Origin: Bacillota bacterium
Lineage (GTDB): Bacteria; Bacillota; Clostridia; TANB77; CAG-465
Assembly: GCA_023460235.1 (NCBI GenBank)
Contig: JAEWRE010000066.1
Span: 160,528 to 224,527, forward strand
Direction: 5' to 3'
DNA length: 64,000 nt
The position numbers were made by a program, and so were the translations under genes. How positions within the stretch are numbered: position 1 is the first letter of the stretch; each line of letters starts with the position of its first letter. The notes beneath the pieces are model-generated. The model was not told the DNA's origin. It saw nothing but the letters and a program-made list of their open reading frames with translations, and searched no databases. This document shows, piece after piece, positions 19,174 to 28,262 of this stretch.

Positions 19174-19187
19174 AAAACAAACGTTCT
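19174..19187 (+). promoter_or_regulatory. Second LexA-like box near the recN transcription start
   Basis: AAAACAAACGTTCT has a well-conserved right half (GTTC) and matching spacer, with two mismatches on the left and one at the last base. It lies just downstream of the -10, where a repressor would block initiation. Confidence 0.4.
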
Positions 19188-19207
19188 AATATTCTAGGAG
19201 GATATAT

Positions 19208-20842
19208 ATGATTACTACATTACATATTAAAAATATAGGTATTATTGATGAAATAAGTGTTGATTTAAATAATGGATTAAATGTACTTACAGGTGAAACT
19301 GGTGCAGGTAAGACATTGATAATAGATTCTCTTTCAATAATTTCAGGTGGAAGATTTTCAAAAGAGATGATAAGGAAAGGAGAAAAGTATTCTCTAGTTG
19401 AAGCTATTATTTATGATCCAGAAAGTGATTTATCAGAAGATTCAAACATTATAGTTTCAAGAGAAGTATATGAAAATGGAAAAAACTCATGTAAAATAAA
19501 TGGAAGGCTTGTTACTGTTTCTGAACTTAAATCTTTTATGCAAGAATATATTGATATACACGGGCAAAGTGATAATCAGAAATTAATGAATGTTTCAAAT
19601 CATATTAATTTTTTAGATGATTTTGCTCAAGGAGAAACACTTAATTTAAAAGAAGAATATTTCACATTATATGAAGAATATAACAGAATAAAATTAGAAC
19701 TTAAGAAAAATTATGCTGATGATATAGAAAAACAAAGAACGCTTGACTTACTTAATTATCAATTAAATGAGATAGAAGAAGCAAATCTAAAATTAAATGA
19801 AGATGAAGAGTTAGAAAGTAAAAGAAAAATCATACAGAATTCAGAAAAGATATATGAAAATCTAAATAACTCAGATTCATTACTTACTGATAAAGCTATT
19901 CCAGCAATAGAAGGTATAATGAAATATTTATCAAAAATATCAAATGTAGATGAAAAATATTCAAATGAATTAGCAAGTATAGAATCAATTTATTATGAAT
20001 TGCAGGAAGTATCAAACAAAGTAGTAGAATATAAATATGATCTTGAATTTGATGAGGATGATCTAAACAAAATACAAAATAGATTAGATATAATTTATTC
20101 ATTAAAACGTAAATATGGTTCAACAATAGAAGATATACTTACTTATAAAGAGAAAATAAAAGTACAAATAAGTACAATTGAAAATCTTGAGGAATATGTA
20201 AGTACTCTTAAGATAAAACTTAATGAAGTAAAACAAAATATGAATATGATAGCATTAAAATTACATGATTTAAGAATTAAATATAAGAATATATTAGAAG
20301 ATTTAATTAACAGAGAACTAGTTGACTTAGAAATGAAAAATGCAAAGTTTAATGTTAATATTTTATATATAGATCAAGAAATATATAATGAAAATGGATT
20401 AGATAATGTTGAATTTTTAATATCAACAAATGTAGGTGAGGAATATAAACCATTAGTCAAAATTGCATCTGGTGGAGAAATATCAAGAATAATGCTTGCA
20501 ATAAAAACTGTACTTTCAAGTATAGATAAAGTAAAAATAATGGTATTTGATGAAATTGATACAGGAATAAGCGGTATTGCATCTAAATCTGTCGCTCAAA
20601 AGTTAAAGAAGATATCTGATTCTCATCAAATATTATGTGTAACACATTCAGCTGTTGTTGCTGCTGTTGGTGAATATAACTATTTCATAAATAAAAATGT
20701 AATAAATAATCAAACAAAAACATCAATAAAAATGTTAGATGAGATTGAAACTATAAATGAAATAGCAAGAATTTCAGCTGGTAATGTTACAGAAATAGCA
20801 CTAAAATATGCATGTGAATTAAGGAATATAGCGTTTGTGTGA
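19208..20842 (+). CDS. recN: DNA repair protein RecN
   Basis: 544-residue SMC-like ATPase acting at double-strand breaks. Walker A GETGAGKT lies at 29-36, the ABC signature KIASGGEISR at about 419-428 and Walker B IMVFDEIDTG at about 443-452, with a long coiled coil between the halves. Slightly shorter than Bacillus RecN (about 576), mostly in the coiled coil. It has a consensus promoter flanked by two LexA-like sequences, which suggests SOS control as in enterobacteria; inference. Start follows AGGAGG. Confidence 0.95.
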   Translation: MITTLHIKNIGIIDEISVDLNNGLNVLTGETGAGKTLIIDSLSIISGGRFSKEMIRKGEKYSLVEAIIYDPESDLSEDSNIIVSREVYENGKNSCKINGRLVTVSELKSFMQEYIDIHGQSDNQKLMNVSNHINFLDDFAQGETLNLKEEYFTLYEEYNRIKLELKKNYADDIEKQRTLDLLNYQLNEIEEANLKLNEDEELESKRKIIQNSEKIYENLNNSDSLLTDKAIPAIEGIMKYLSKISNVDEKYSNELASIESIYYELQEVSNKVVEYKYDLEFDEDDLNKIQNRLDIIYSLKRKYGSTIEDILTYKEKIKVQISTIENLEEYVSTLKIKLNEVKQNMNMIALKLHDLRIKYKNILEDLINRELVDLEMKNAKFNVNILYIDQEIYNENGLDNVEFLISTNVGEEYKPLVKIASGGEISRIMLAIKTVLSSIDKVKIMVFDEIDTGISGIASKSVAQKLKKISDSHQILCVTHSAVVAAVGEYNYFINKNVINNQTKTSIKMLDEIETINEIARISAGNVTEIALKYACELRNIAFV

Positions 20843-20880
20843 TATATTTTGACATTTTACAACAAAATTGATTAAAAATA

Positions 20881-20909
20881 TTGACAAAAAATGGAAAATT
20901 TATTATAAT
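20881..20909 (+). promoter_or_regulatory. Promoter of the secreted alpha/beta hydrolase gene
   Basis: TTGACA at 20881-20886 and TATAAT at 20904-20909, 17-base spacing. An imperfect palindrome (GATTA...TAATC, about 20936-20953) lies in the leader and could be an operator. Confidence 0.8.
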
Positions 20910-21038
20910 AGTACGGTAACTAAAAAATATATATTGATTAGTAACTATTAATCAGGAAGGTGGGAATTTGTATTTTAACGATTCTTGATAAGGTTTTTTC
21001 AACTTATAAATTATTTTATAATTATCTGGAGGAAAAAA

Positions 21039-22079
21039 ATGAAATTATTTAAGAAGTTAAGTGGTATAATCGCTTTTTCGTTTATGTTTTCTTTAATTTT
21101 TATTTATTCAAATGCAAAGGCTGAAACAATTGACAGTAGTACCTCAGAAGAAGTAAACAATGCTAAAGATTGTAATCCATCACCTGAATTTAAATATGTT
21201 AAGATTGCAAAGGATAAATATATTAGAGTAAAAGACCTAGGCAATAAGGATAGTGAAATAACAGTTGTTCTTAGTTCCGCATATGGTGATGGTATTTATC
21301 ATATGATCGATGAAAATACATCCAAACAACATTATGAAAAAATCCAAAATGATCTTGTAGCTGCCGGTTATAGAGTTATCGTATATGATAGGCTTGGATT
21401 AGGAGAGTCAAGTGATATTTCAAATTTTCCAGCTGTATTGACTGATGAACAAATCAATCTATATCTTGAAAATAAACCATTCAACTTTGATTTTACTAAG
21501 GTTTTAAGAAGTGGTTTGTTAGGTGGAAAAACGGCATATAATAGAGGTCTTCAATTTACCACATTAATAAAGAATCTTGGAGTTAAGGGCAAAGTTATAT
21601 GTGCTCCACATTCAATAAGTGGATGGGAAGTTGATTATGCGGCAACAGAAGTAGAAACTAACCCACAAAAGTATGACTATGATATCGTTGGCGTTGTGGG
21701 TATTGACATTACATGGCCGACTAATCCAAGAGAGGTAGTAAATTGGTTAAAAGTATCAATTCCTTCAATGTTGAATGATTACATTGGTCAGTTTACCAAT
21801 CAAGATGGAAATTTAAGCGAAGTTATTATATCTGGCAGCATGCTAGAAAATTCAAACAATAAGCATAATATACCTCTTACTTTATTACATTCTATTGATG
21901 TAAACAATCCACCTGAGCTTCAAGCACTGTCTGATGCAGGAACACAATTTTGGCTTAATCGTTTTGTCAATGTAGACACAAAGCAGCAGAATGTATATTC
22001 AAACCATTATATAATGGAAGATGATCCTGACTCTATTACAAATGCTATTTTAGAGATGATAGAGCAAGTTAAAAACTAA
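21039..22079 (+). CDS. Secreted alpha/beta-hydrolase-fold protein
   Basis: 346 residues from the ATG at 21039, which has GGAGG 6 bases upstream; an in-frame TTG at 20985 lacks a site. A signal peptide ends at about residue 31 (SNAKA), so the protein is exported. The fold is shown by VVLSSAYGDG, the strand VIVYDRLGLGESSD and the nucleophile elbow APHSISGW (Ser in the HSxSG turn), with a candidate catalytic His in SNHYIMEDDPDS near the C terminus. Codons are slightly richer in GC than in neighbouring genes, a weak hint of transfer. Possible esterase, lipase or peptidase; the substrate is unknown. Confidence 0.8.
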   Translation: MKLFKKLSGIIAFSFMFSLIFIYSNAKAETIDSSTSEEVNNAKDCNPSPEFKYVKIAKDKYIRVKDLGNKDSEITVVLSSAYGDGIYHMIDENTSKQHYEKIQNDLVAAGYRVIVYDRLGLGESSDISNFPAVLTDEQINLYLENKPFNFDFTKVLRSGLLGGKTAYNRGLQFTTLIKNLGVKGKVICAPHSISGWEVDYAATEVETNPQKYDYDIVGVVGIDITWPTNPREVVNWLKVSIPSMLNDYIGQFTNQDGNLSEVIISGSMLENSNNKHNIPLTLLHSIDVNNPPELQALSDAGTQFWLNRFVNVDTKQQNVYSNHYIMEDDPDSITNAILEMIEQVKN

Positions 22080-22120
22080 TAATTTAAAATTAAATTAATA
22101 TTTTTTATTAGTTAAATTAA

Positions 22121-22161
22121 GAAAAGGCTATGAATTATTTATATAATTCATGGTCTTTTTC
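22121..22161 (+). terminator. Terminator after the alpha/beta hydrolase gene
   Basis: Long stem (CTATGAATTAT with ATAATTCATGG, extended by flanking A and T runs) ending in TCTTTTTC. Confidence 0.8.
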
Positions 22162-22212
22162 TACAAATTGTGATATAATAATAACCGTTATAAATCAAAA
22201 GGAGTAATTAAA

Positions 22213-23238
22213 ATGAAAACAAGTGACTTTTTTTACGAATTACCAGGTGAATTAATTGCACAAACACCGCTTAAAGAAAGACAAAAATCTAGAATGATGG
22301 TACTTAACAAAGAAACAGGAAATTTAGAGCATGAAGTATTTGAGAATATAGTTAAATATATGAATAAAGGGGATACTATTGTATTAAATGATACTAAAGT
22401 TTTACCTGCAAGATTATTTGGAAATAGAGAAGATAAAGAAGAAATAATTGAGTTTTTACTTGTAAAAGAACTTGGAAATAATAGATGGGAAACATTAGTT
22501 AAACCAGGTAAAAAAGCAAAAATTGGAACTCATATAATATTTAAGAAAGATCTTTTAGAAGCTGATGTAATAGATATATTACCTGAGGGAGAGAGAATTA
22601 TTGAATTTAAATATAATGGTATATTTAATGAAATATTAGATCAACTTGGTACTATGCCACTTCCACCATATATAACTGAAAAATTAGATGATAAAGATAG
22701 ATATCAGACAGTATATAGCAAGAATTTGGGATCAGCTGCAGCACCTACTGCAGGACTTCATTTTACTAAAGAAGTATTATCTGAGCTTGAACAAAAGGGT
22801 GTAAATATAGTTTACGTTACTTTACATGTTGGGATAGGCACTTTTAGGCCAGTCAAAGTCGATAATGTTCTAGAACACCATATGCATAGTGAATATTTTG
22901 TTATATCTGAAGAGTCATGTCAAATTATAAATGAAACAAAGAAGAGAGGTAATAAAGTGTTTGCAGTTGGTACTACTTCTTGTAGAGTACTCGAATCTGC
23001 AACAGATGATAATGGAATAATACACAAAATGGCAAAAGAGACAGACATATTTATATATCCAGGATATAAATTTAAGATGATAAATGGGCTTTTGACTAAT
23101 TTTCACTTACCAGAATCTACATTAATAATGCTAGTATCAGCACTTGCTGGAAAAGAGCATATATTAAATGCATATAACGAAGCTGTGAAACAAAAGTATA
23201 GATTTTTTAGTTTTGGCGATTGTATGTTAATAAAATAG
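22213..23238 (+). CDS. queA: S-adenosylmethionine:tRNA ribosyltransferase-isomerase
   Basis: 341 residues, full length. It adds the epoxycyclopentanediol ring to 7-aminomethyl-deazaguanine in tRNA during queuosine synthesis. Family landmarks are FFYELPGELIAQTPL at the N terminus, the SAAAPTAGLHFT block in the middle and LLTNFHLPESTLIMLVSA near the end. Its pathway partner tgt lies 2.3 kb downstream, separated here by dapF and a reverse methyltransferase gene. GGAG precedes the ATG. Confidence 0.95.
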   Translation: MKTSDFFYELPGELIAQTPLKERQKSRMMVLNKETGNLEHEVFENIVKYMNKGDTIVLNDTKVLPARLFGNREDKEEIIEFLLVKELGNNRWETLVKPGKKAKIGTHIIFKKDLLEADVIDILPEGERIIEFKYNGIFNEILDQLGTMPLPPYITEKLDDKDRYQTVYSKNLGSAAAPTAGLHFTKEVLSELEQKGVNIVYVTLHVGIGTFRPVKVDNVLEHHMHSEYFVISEESCQIINETKKRGNKVFAVGTTSCRVLESATDDNGIIHKMAKETDIFIYPGYKFKMINGLLTNFHLPESTLIMLVSALAGKEHILNAYNEAVKQKYRFFSFGDCMLIK

Positions 23239-23258
23239 TATAATAAAATAATATAAAA

Positions 23259-23297
23259 TAATTATCCATCGGTTCAACCAGTGGATAATTATTTTTA
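23259..23297 (+). terminator. Terminator after queA
   Basis: Stem ATTATCCAt/gTGGATAAT around a 10-base loop, then TATTTTTA. Confidence 0.8.
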
Positions 23298-23400
23298 GTT
23301 GATATTCAGATTATTCATTAAGCACATTAGTAACAATTATAGTAACTGTAGTTATTTTAATATAATATACTATATAATAAGGAAATGAAGGGGGATTATT

Positions 23401-24201
23401 ATGTTAAAATTTACAAAAATTCATGGGATAGGTAATGACTACATATACATAAATTTATTGGAAGAAAAAGTTTCTAACATAAAGGAACTAGCTATTAGAT
23501 TAAGTGATAGACATTTTGGAGTAGGTAGTGATGGAATTATATACATAGATAAAAGTGAGACAGCTGATTTTAAAATGAGAATATTTAATCCAGATGGGAG
23601 CGAAGCCGAAATGTGTGGAAATGGAATAAGAGGTATAGGAAAATATCTTTATGATAAGAAGTTGACTAGTAAGGATGTACTTAGTATAGAAACTAATGCA
23701 GGAATAAAATATTTAAAATTAAATATTGATAATGGAAGTGTTTTTTCTGTATGTGTTGATATGGGAAAATACAAATATATAAAGGAGTTAAGTATGCCAG
23801 TAGGTAAAAAGATATATGATTTAAATTGTATATCTATGGGAAATCCTCATGCTATTACATTTGTAGATAGTATAGATAAAATAAATTTAAATAAGGTAGG
23901 TAAATTTATATCAGAAAATGAACAATTTCCAAATAGAACTAATGTTGAATTTGTAAAAATAATTGACAAAAATAACATTGACATTCGAGTTTATGAAAGA
24001 GGAGTGGGAGAGACATTAGCATGTGGAACAGGTGCATGTGCTTCAGTAGTTTCTGCATATTTAAATGATTATGTTGAAAACAATGTGGTAGTAAGGCTTC
24101 CTGGTGGCAGTTTAGAAATATATATAGATAAAACATCAAATAATGTATATATGACTGGACCAACGGAAATAGTTTATGAAGGAAAGATTGAAAATTTATA
24201 G
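23401..24201 (+). CDS. dapF: Diaminopimelate epimerase
   Basis: 266 residues. It converts LL- to meso-diaminopimelate for lysine and peptidoglycan, so meso-DAP-type wall is likely. The two catalytic cysteines are in EMCGNGIR (about residue 72) and ACGTGACA (about 208). ERGVGETLACGTGA is the family signature. Slightly shorter than the ~275 residues usual elsewhere. It starts after a GGGGG-rich site and is followed by a shared hairpin; dapF is alone here, without other lysine genes. Confidence 0.95.
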   Translation: MLKFTKIHGIGNDYIYINLLEEKVSNIKELAIRLSDRHFGVGSDGIIYIDKSETADFKMRIFNPDGSEAEMCGNGIRGIGKYLYDKKLTSKDVLSIETNAGIKYLKLNIDNGSVFSVCVDMGKYKYIKELSMPVGKKIYDLNCISMGNPHAITFVDSIDKINLNKVGKFISENEQFPNRTNVEFVKIIDKNNIDIRVYERGVGETLACGTGACASVVSAYLNDYVENNVVVRLPGGSLEIYIDKTSNNVYMTGPTEIVYEGKIENL

Positions 24202-24205
24202 AACG

Positions 24206-24248
24206 AATAAAAGTAATATATGGATTTAAACCATATATTACTTTTATT
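24206..24248. terminator. Bidirectional terminator between dapF and the FkbM gene
   Basis: 18-bp stem (AATAAAAGTAATATATGG with its complement) and a 7-base loop between convergent genes, A-rich on one side and T-rich on the other. Confidence 0.85.
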
Positions 24249-24261
24249 ATATAATAAATTA

Positions 24262-25260
24262 TTATATAGCGTAAAGTATATATTCAGTAGGTAATAACTT
24301 TCCACCATAATATCTTAAATAGAATTTGTAAGTTGGATCAATACTTTCTATTATTTGAGCAAGTTCAAAAAGATGGTTATTGTTATGATATACACTTAAT
24401 GCAAGTTTTGGATGATATTTTGCTATTTTATCTTTACAACCAAGTAATGCGTTTTTTTCTGCACCTTCGATATCCATTTTTATAAAAGAAACTCTACCTT
24501 TTATATCTTGATCAATAGTAACAGTTGGAACTTTTATTTCTCCTTCAGTTTGTAGTTGACTAGTTGAAGAAACTTCATCTTTAGACAAGAATAATAAACC
24601 TTTTTTATCGCTTACACCTTTTGCCTTTATTTCAACTCTATCTACATGAAACTTATCCATATTTTTTTGAATATATTCTAAATTTATCGGTACGATTTCA
24701 TAAGTGTATAATTTTTCATACATATCTCTACCATAAGCATTAACATAACTAATTAATGTATCTCCAATATATCCTCCAATATCAACAAAAACTTCATTTT
24801 TATCACATTTTACTAAATCTAAGTCAAAGTATTGTGCGTAATTTTGGTCTTGGAGTTGAGTAACTCTTTTATGATCTAATTGTAGCCAGTAGTATAAAAC
24901 TGCAACAAGTATTTTCTTTGATCTATAGTCACCAAGTTTGCTATATAACCATTTTATATCTTCAATATTTTCCACAAGAGTTTTTGCATTATTATTTATT
25001 AAATCATAAACTCCATTTTCTAAATCTATTTCACCCCATAATTTTATCATATTATAAAAAGCTACAATTCCTGTGTAGTTATATTTGTCATATTTACTAA
25101 TATATTCAAAATTATGCTTAATTATCTCTTCCATATCTTGTACACTTTTTCCTTCTAAGAAAGTAAGTAAACAATCAAAATCAGCATCTAATAAATTATT
25201 TATATCATTTTTTATTGGAAGTATAATTTCATTTTTCTTATTATTTTCTTTTTTTAACAT
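24262..25260 (-). CDS. FkbM-family SAM-dependent methyltransferase
   Basis: 332 residues. The C-terminal half is an FkbM methyltransferase: SAM motif VFVDIGGYIGDT near 176-187, followed by the acidic YEIVP strand, and the FkbM signature IKMDIEGAEKNALLG near 260-274. The N-terminal ~170 residues are helical and unassigned. FkbM enzymes O-methylate sugars, polyketides or other small molecules; the substrate here is unknown and no biosynthetic cluster surrounds it. AGAGGTGA precedes the ATG. It is a single gene transcribed against its neighbours. Confidence 0.85.
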   Translation of the reverse strand: MLKKENNKKNEIILPIKNDINNLLDADFDCLLTFLEGKSVQDMEEIIKHNFEYISKYDKYNYTGIVAFYNMIKLWGEIDLENGVYDLINNNAKTLVENIEDIKWLYSKLGDYRSKKILVAVLYYWLQLDHKRVTQLQDQNYAQYFDLDLVKCDKNEVFVDIGGYIGDTLISYVNAYGRDMYEKLYTYEIVPINLEYIQKNMDKFHVDRVEIKAKGVSDKKGLLFLSKDEVSSTSQLQTEGEIKVPTVTIDQDIKGRVSFIKMDIEGAEKNALLGCKDKIAKYHPKLALSVYHNNNHLFELAQIIESIDPTYKFYLRYYGGKLLPTEYILYAI

Positions 25261-25503
25261 TTTTAATATTCACCTCTATAGTTATAGTTTATGTATTTTT
25301 TCCATGTTGGTGAAATTTAACAACAAATAAATTAAGACAAGTATACGATATTTATTCATTTATACTAATACTTATGTAAAATTAAGTGCAAATAATATAT
25401 GAGATCTGAATAGATAGAAAAATAAATATTTAAATATATTTTAAAATTACTATTCTTTTTATATAAATTATGTTATAATTATACATATTCAAAAAAAATA
25501 TAA

Positions 25504-26643
<1,140 letters not shown>

Positions 26644-26647
26644 TAAT

Positions 26648-26673
26648 CAAGCCGTTTAATACGGCATTTTATA
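26648..26673 (+). terminator. Terminator after tgt
   Basis: GCCGT...ACGGC stem with a short loop, then ATTTTATAAAAT. Confidence 0.65.
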
Positions 26674-26725
26674 AAATGAAAATATCGAATTTTGTCGATT
26701 GTATAGATTGATTGGAGGAGTTAAA

Positions 26726-27307
26726 ATGAAAGTACCACTTAGATATCAAGTATCTGAAACAGATTGTGGAATAATAACTATTTTAAATGCCATTAATTAT
26801 ATATATGAAAGAGAAGAAATTGATCCTGAACTTATGGGATTAATTGTAAACTATTCAGAAATAATTAGGATAAATGAAGAAAATAAGAGCCATAGATATG
26901 GAATGACTAAATATGCTATTAAGCATATATGTGATATAATGAATGAATATTCAAAAACTGGAAAAATGAAAATAAATGCAAGAATATTAAGCTATGAAAA
27001 TTTAACAATATTAGATGATTCTATAATAAATTGTATAAAAAATGGTGGAGCAGTAGTGATTAGAGTTTGGCAAGAATATGAACATTATTCTGTACTTACT
27101 GATATTGATGATGAATATGCATATATTTTTGATCCATATTATTTAGATAAAAATGAATATGATATGGATGAAGATGTTGAAATAGTTGAAGATCAAATAT
27201 TTAAATATAATAGAAAAGTTAAAATTTCAAGATTAAATTCAGATACAAAAAAAGATTTTGCACTTGTACAGAATTCTAATAGAGGAATATTGATAATTAA
27301 TAGATAA
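26726..27307 (+). CDS. Peptidase C39-like papain-fold protein
   Basis: 193 residues from the ATG at 26726, which follows GGAGGAG; an in-frame TTG at 26699 is less likely. The C39 pattern is present: Gln8, Cys14 in ETDCG, His120 in YEHYSVL and Asp136 in IFDPYY, the expected order and spacing of a Cys-His-Asp triad with oxyanion Gln. No membrane or ABC domain is attached, so it is not a bacteriocin exporter; it looks like a free cytosolic cysteine peptidase or a related cysteine hydrolase. It starts a short run with a 51-residue membrane protein and ywbE. Confidence 0.72.
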   Translation: MKVPLRYQVSETDCGIITILNAINYIYEREEIDPELMGLIVNYSEIIRINEENKSHRYGMTKYAIKHICDIMNEYSKTGKMKINARILSYENLTILDDSIINCIKNGGAVVIRVWQEYEHYSVLTDIDDEYAYIFDPYYLDKNEYDMDEDVEIVEDQIFKYNRKVKISRLNSDTKKDFALVQNSNRGILIINR

Positions 27308-27351
27308 TTATATATAATAATATATATAGTTATTTTGTAGGAGGAATTTTT

Positions 27352-27507
27352 ATGGAAAGAGACTTTTTTGTAGGTTGGGGAACTTTATCTTTAATTAATG
27401 CAGGAATTGCACAAGGTAAAAATAGATCAGGATTAAACTGGTGGTTAATTTCATTATTACTTGGACCAATTGCTACGTTTATTTTAGTATTAAGTCCAAA
27501 GTTATAG
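27352..27507 (+). CDS. Small membrane protein, 51 residues
   Basis: AGGAGG at 27339-27344 lies 7 bases before an ATG; the ORF ends with TAG at 27505. Residues 6-20 are moderately hydrophobic, then QGKNRSGLNWW and a clear helix WLISLLLGPIATFILVL. This Gly/Arg-Ser-Gly-Leu-x-Trp followed by a hydrophobic LLLGP helix is seen in many short membrane proteins of unknown function. The gene is 10 bases upstream of ywbE and 45 after the C39-like gene, so all three are probably cotranscribed. Confidence 0.7.
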   Translation: MERDFFVGWGTLSLINAGIAQGKNRSGLNWWLISLLLGPIATFILVLSPKL

Positions 27508-27516
27508 GGAGAAAAT

Positions 27517-27711
27517 ATGGAAAATCAAATTAGAGCTAATATATTACCAGGTAAAAAGGTATTAATTGTATTAAAGAAGGATCAACCAACTGGAAAACTT
27601 ACTGAAGGAATAGTAAAAGATTTACTTACTAACAGTCCGGTTCATCCAAGAGGAATAAAAGTTAGACTTGAAGATGGGCAAGTAGGTAGAGTACAACAAA
27701 TAATAGAATAG
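27517..27711 (+). CDS. ywbE: YwbE family protein (DUF2196)
   Basis: 64 residues, complete. IRANILPGKKVLIVLKKDQ and the central TEGIVKDLLTNSPVHPRGIKV segment are characteristic of YwbE, a small protein present in many Firmicutes. The sequence suggests a compact beta-barrel (KOW/SH3-like), which is an inference. Function is unknown. GGGAG precedes the ATG and a strong terminator follows. Confidence 0.85.
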   Translation: MENQIRANILPGKKVLIVLKKDQPTGKLTEGIVKDLLTNSPVHPRGIKVRLEDGQVGRVQQIIE

Positions 27712-27720
27712 TAAAATAAA

Positions 27721-27747
27721 GAAAGGAGGCAATAGCCTCCTTTTTAG
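27721..27747. terminator. Terminator after ywbE, shared with the convergent gene
   Basis: AAAGGAGGC/GCCTCCTTT stem with an AATA loop and a T-run, directly at the end of the reverse ORF. Confidence 0.88.
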
Positions 27748-28046
27748 GATTTCTTAAACCATTTAATCCCTTTCTTTAAATATTCTTCACCCCAAATGAT
27801 TAATTTATGTAACTCGAATGTAGCCATTATATAAGAAAAAAGTAAAAGATCAGTATTTTCTGTTTGCACATACTTACTAATTGCTGAAAAGGAAAATAAA
27901 AAAAATAGGATAGATATTGCAGGAAACTTAAAAAAAGAAATCAACTTTATAAATTTAATATTAATTTTATCTTGTTTAAAAGAAAAATAACAAAACATAA
28001 TACTAAACATCAGTGTAACATAGAAAATTAAATTAATTTTCTCCAT
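27744..28046 (-). CDS. Hypothetical membrane protein, about 100 residues
   Basis: Hydrophobic protein with three probable membrane helices (about 5-25, 34-60 and 67-87) and a basic C-terminal tail GIKWFKKS. I do not recognise a family. The ATG at 28046 has AAGGAG about 12 bases upstream, which is a little far; a TTG at 28067 is in frame but lies on the purine stretch. The stop sits at the shared terminator hairpin, which supports a real gene. Expression and function are unknown. Confidence 0.5.
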   Translation of the reverse strand: MEKINLIFYVTLMFSIMFCYFSFKQDKINIKFIKLISFFKFPAISILFFLFSFSAISKYVQTENTDLLLFSYIMATFELHKLIIWGEEYLKKGIKWFKKS

Positions 28047-28223
28047 TTTAGTAATAATCTCCTTCAATTAGATTTATTTTTAACTCAAAATTTCTTGAAA
28101 TATTTTTAATATAAAAAATATTAAAAAGTGTTCATGTATATTTCTACTAAGTATAGTTGAATCAATATGTTATCGATTGTAACATTATAACACTGTTAAC
28201 ATAAAAAGTAAAGAGGGATATAA

Positions 28224-28258
28224 AAAATACCTTTATCATTTTGATAAAGGTATTTAAA
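28224..28258 (-). terminator. Terminator of glmS
   Basis: 14-bp perfect stem (28225-28238 with 28242-28255), 3-base loop, followed on the reverse strand by TTTTTTAT. Confidence 0.88.
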
Positions 28259-28262
28259 ATAA

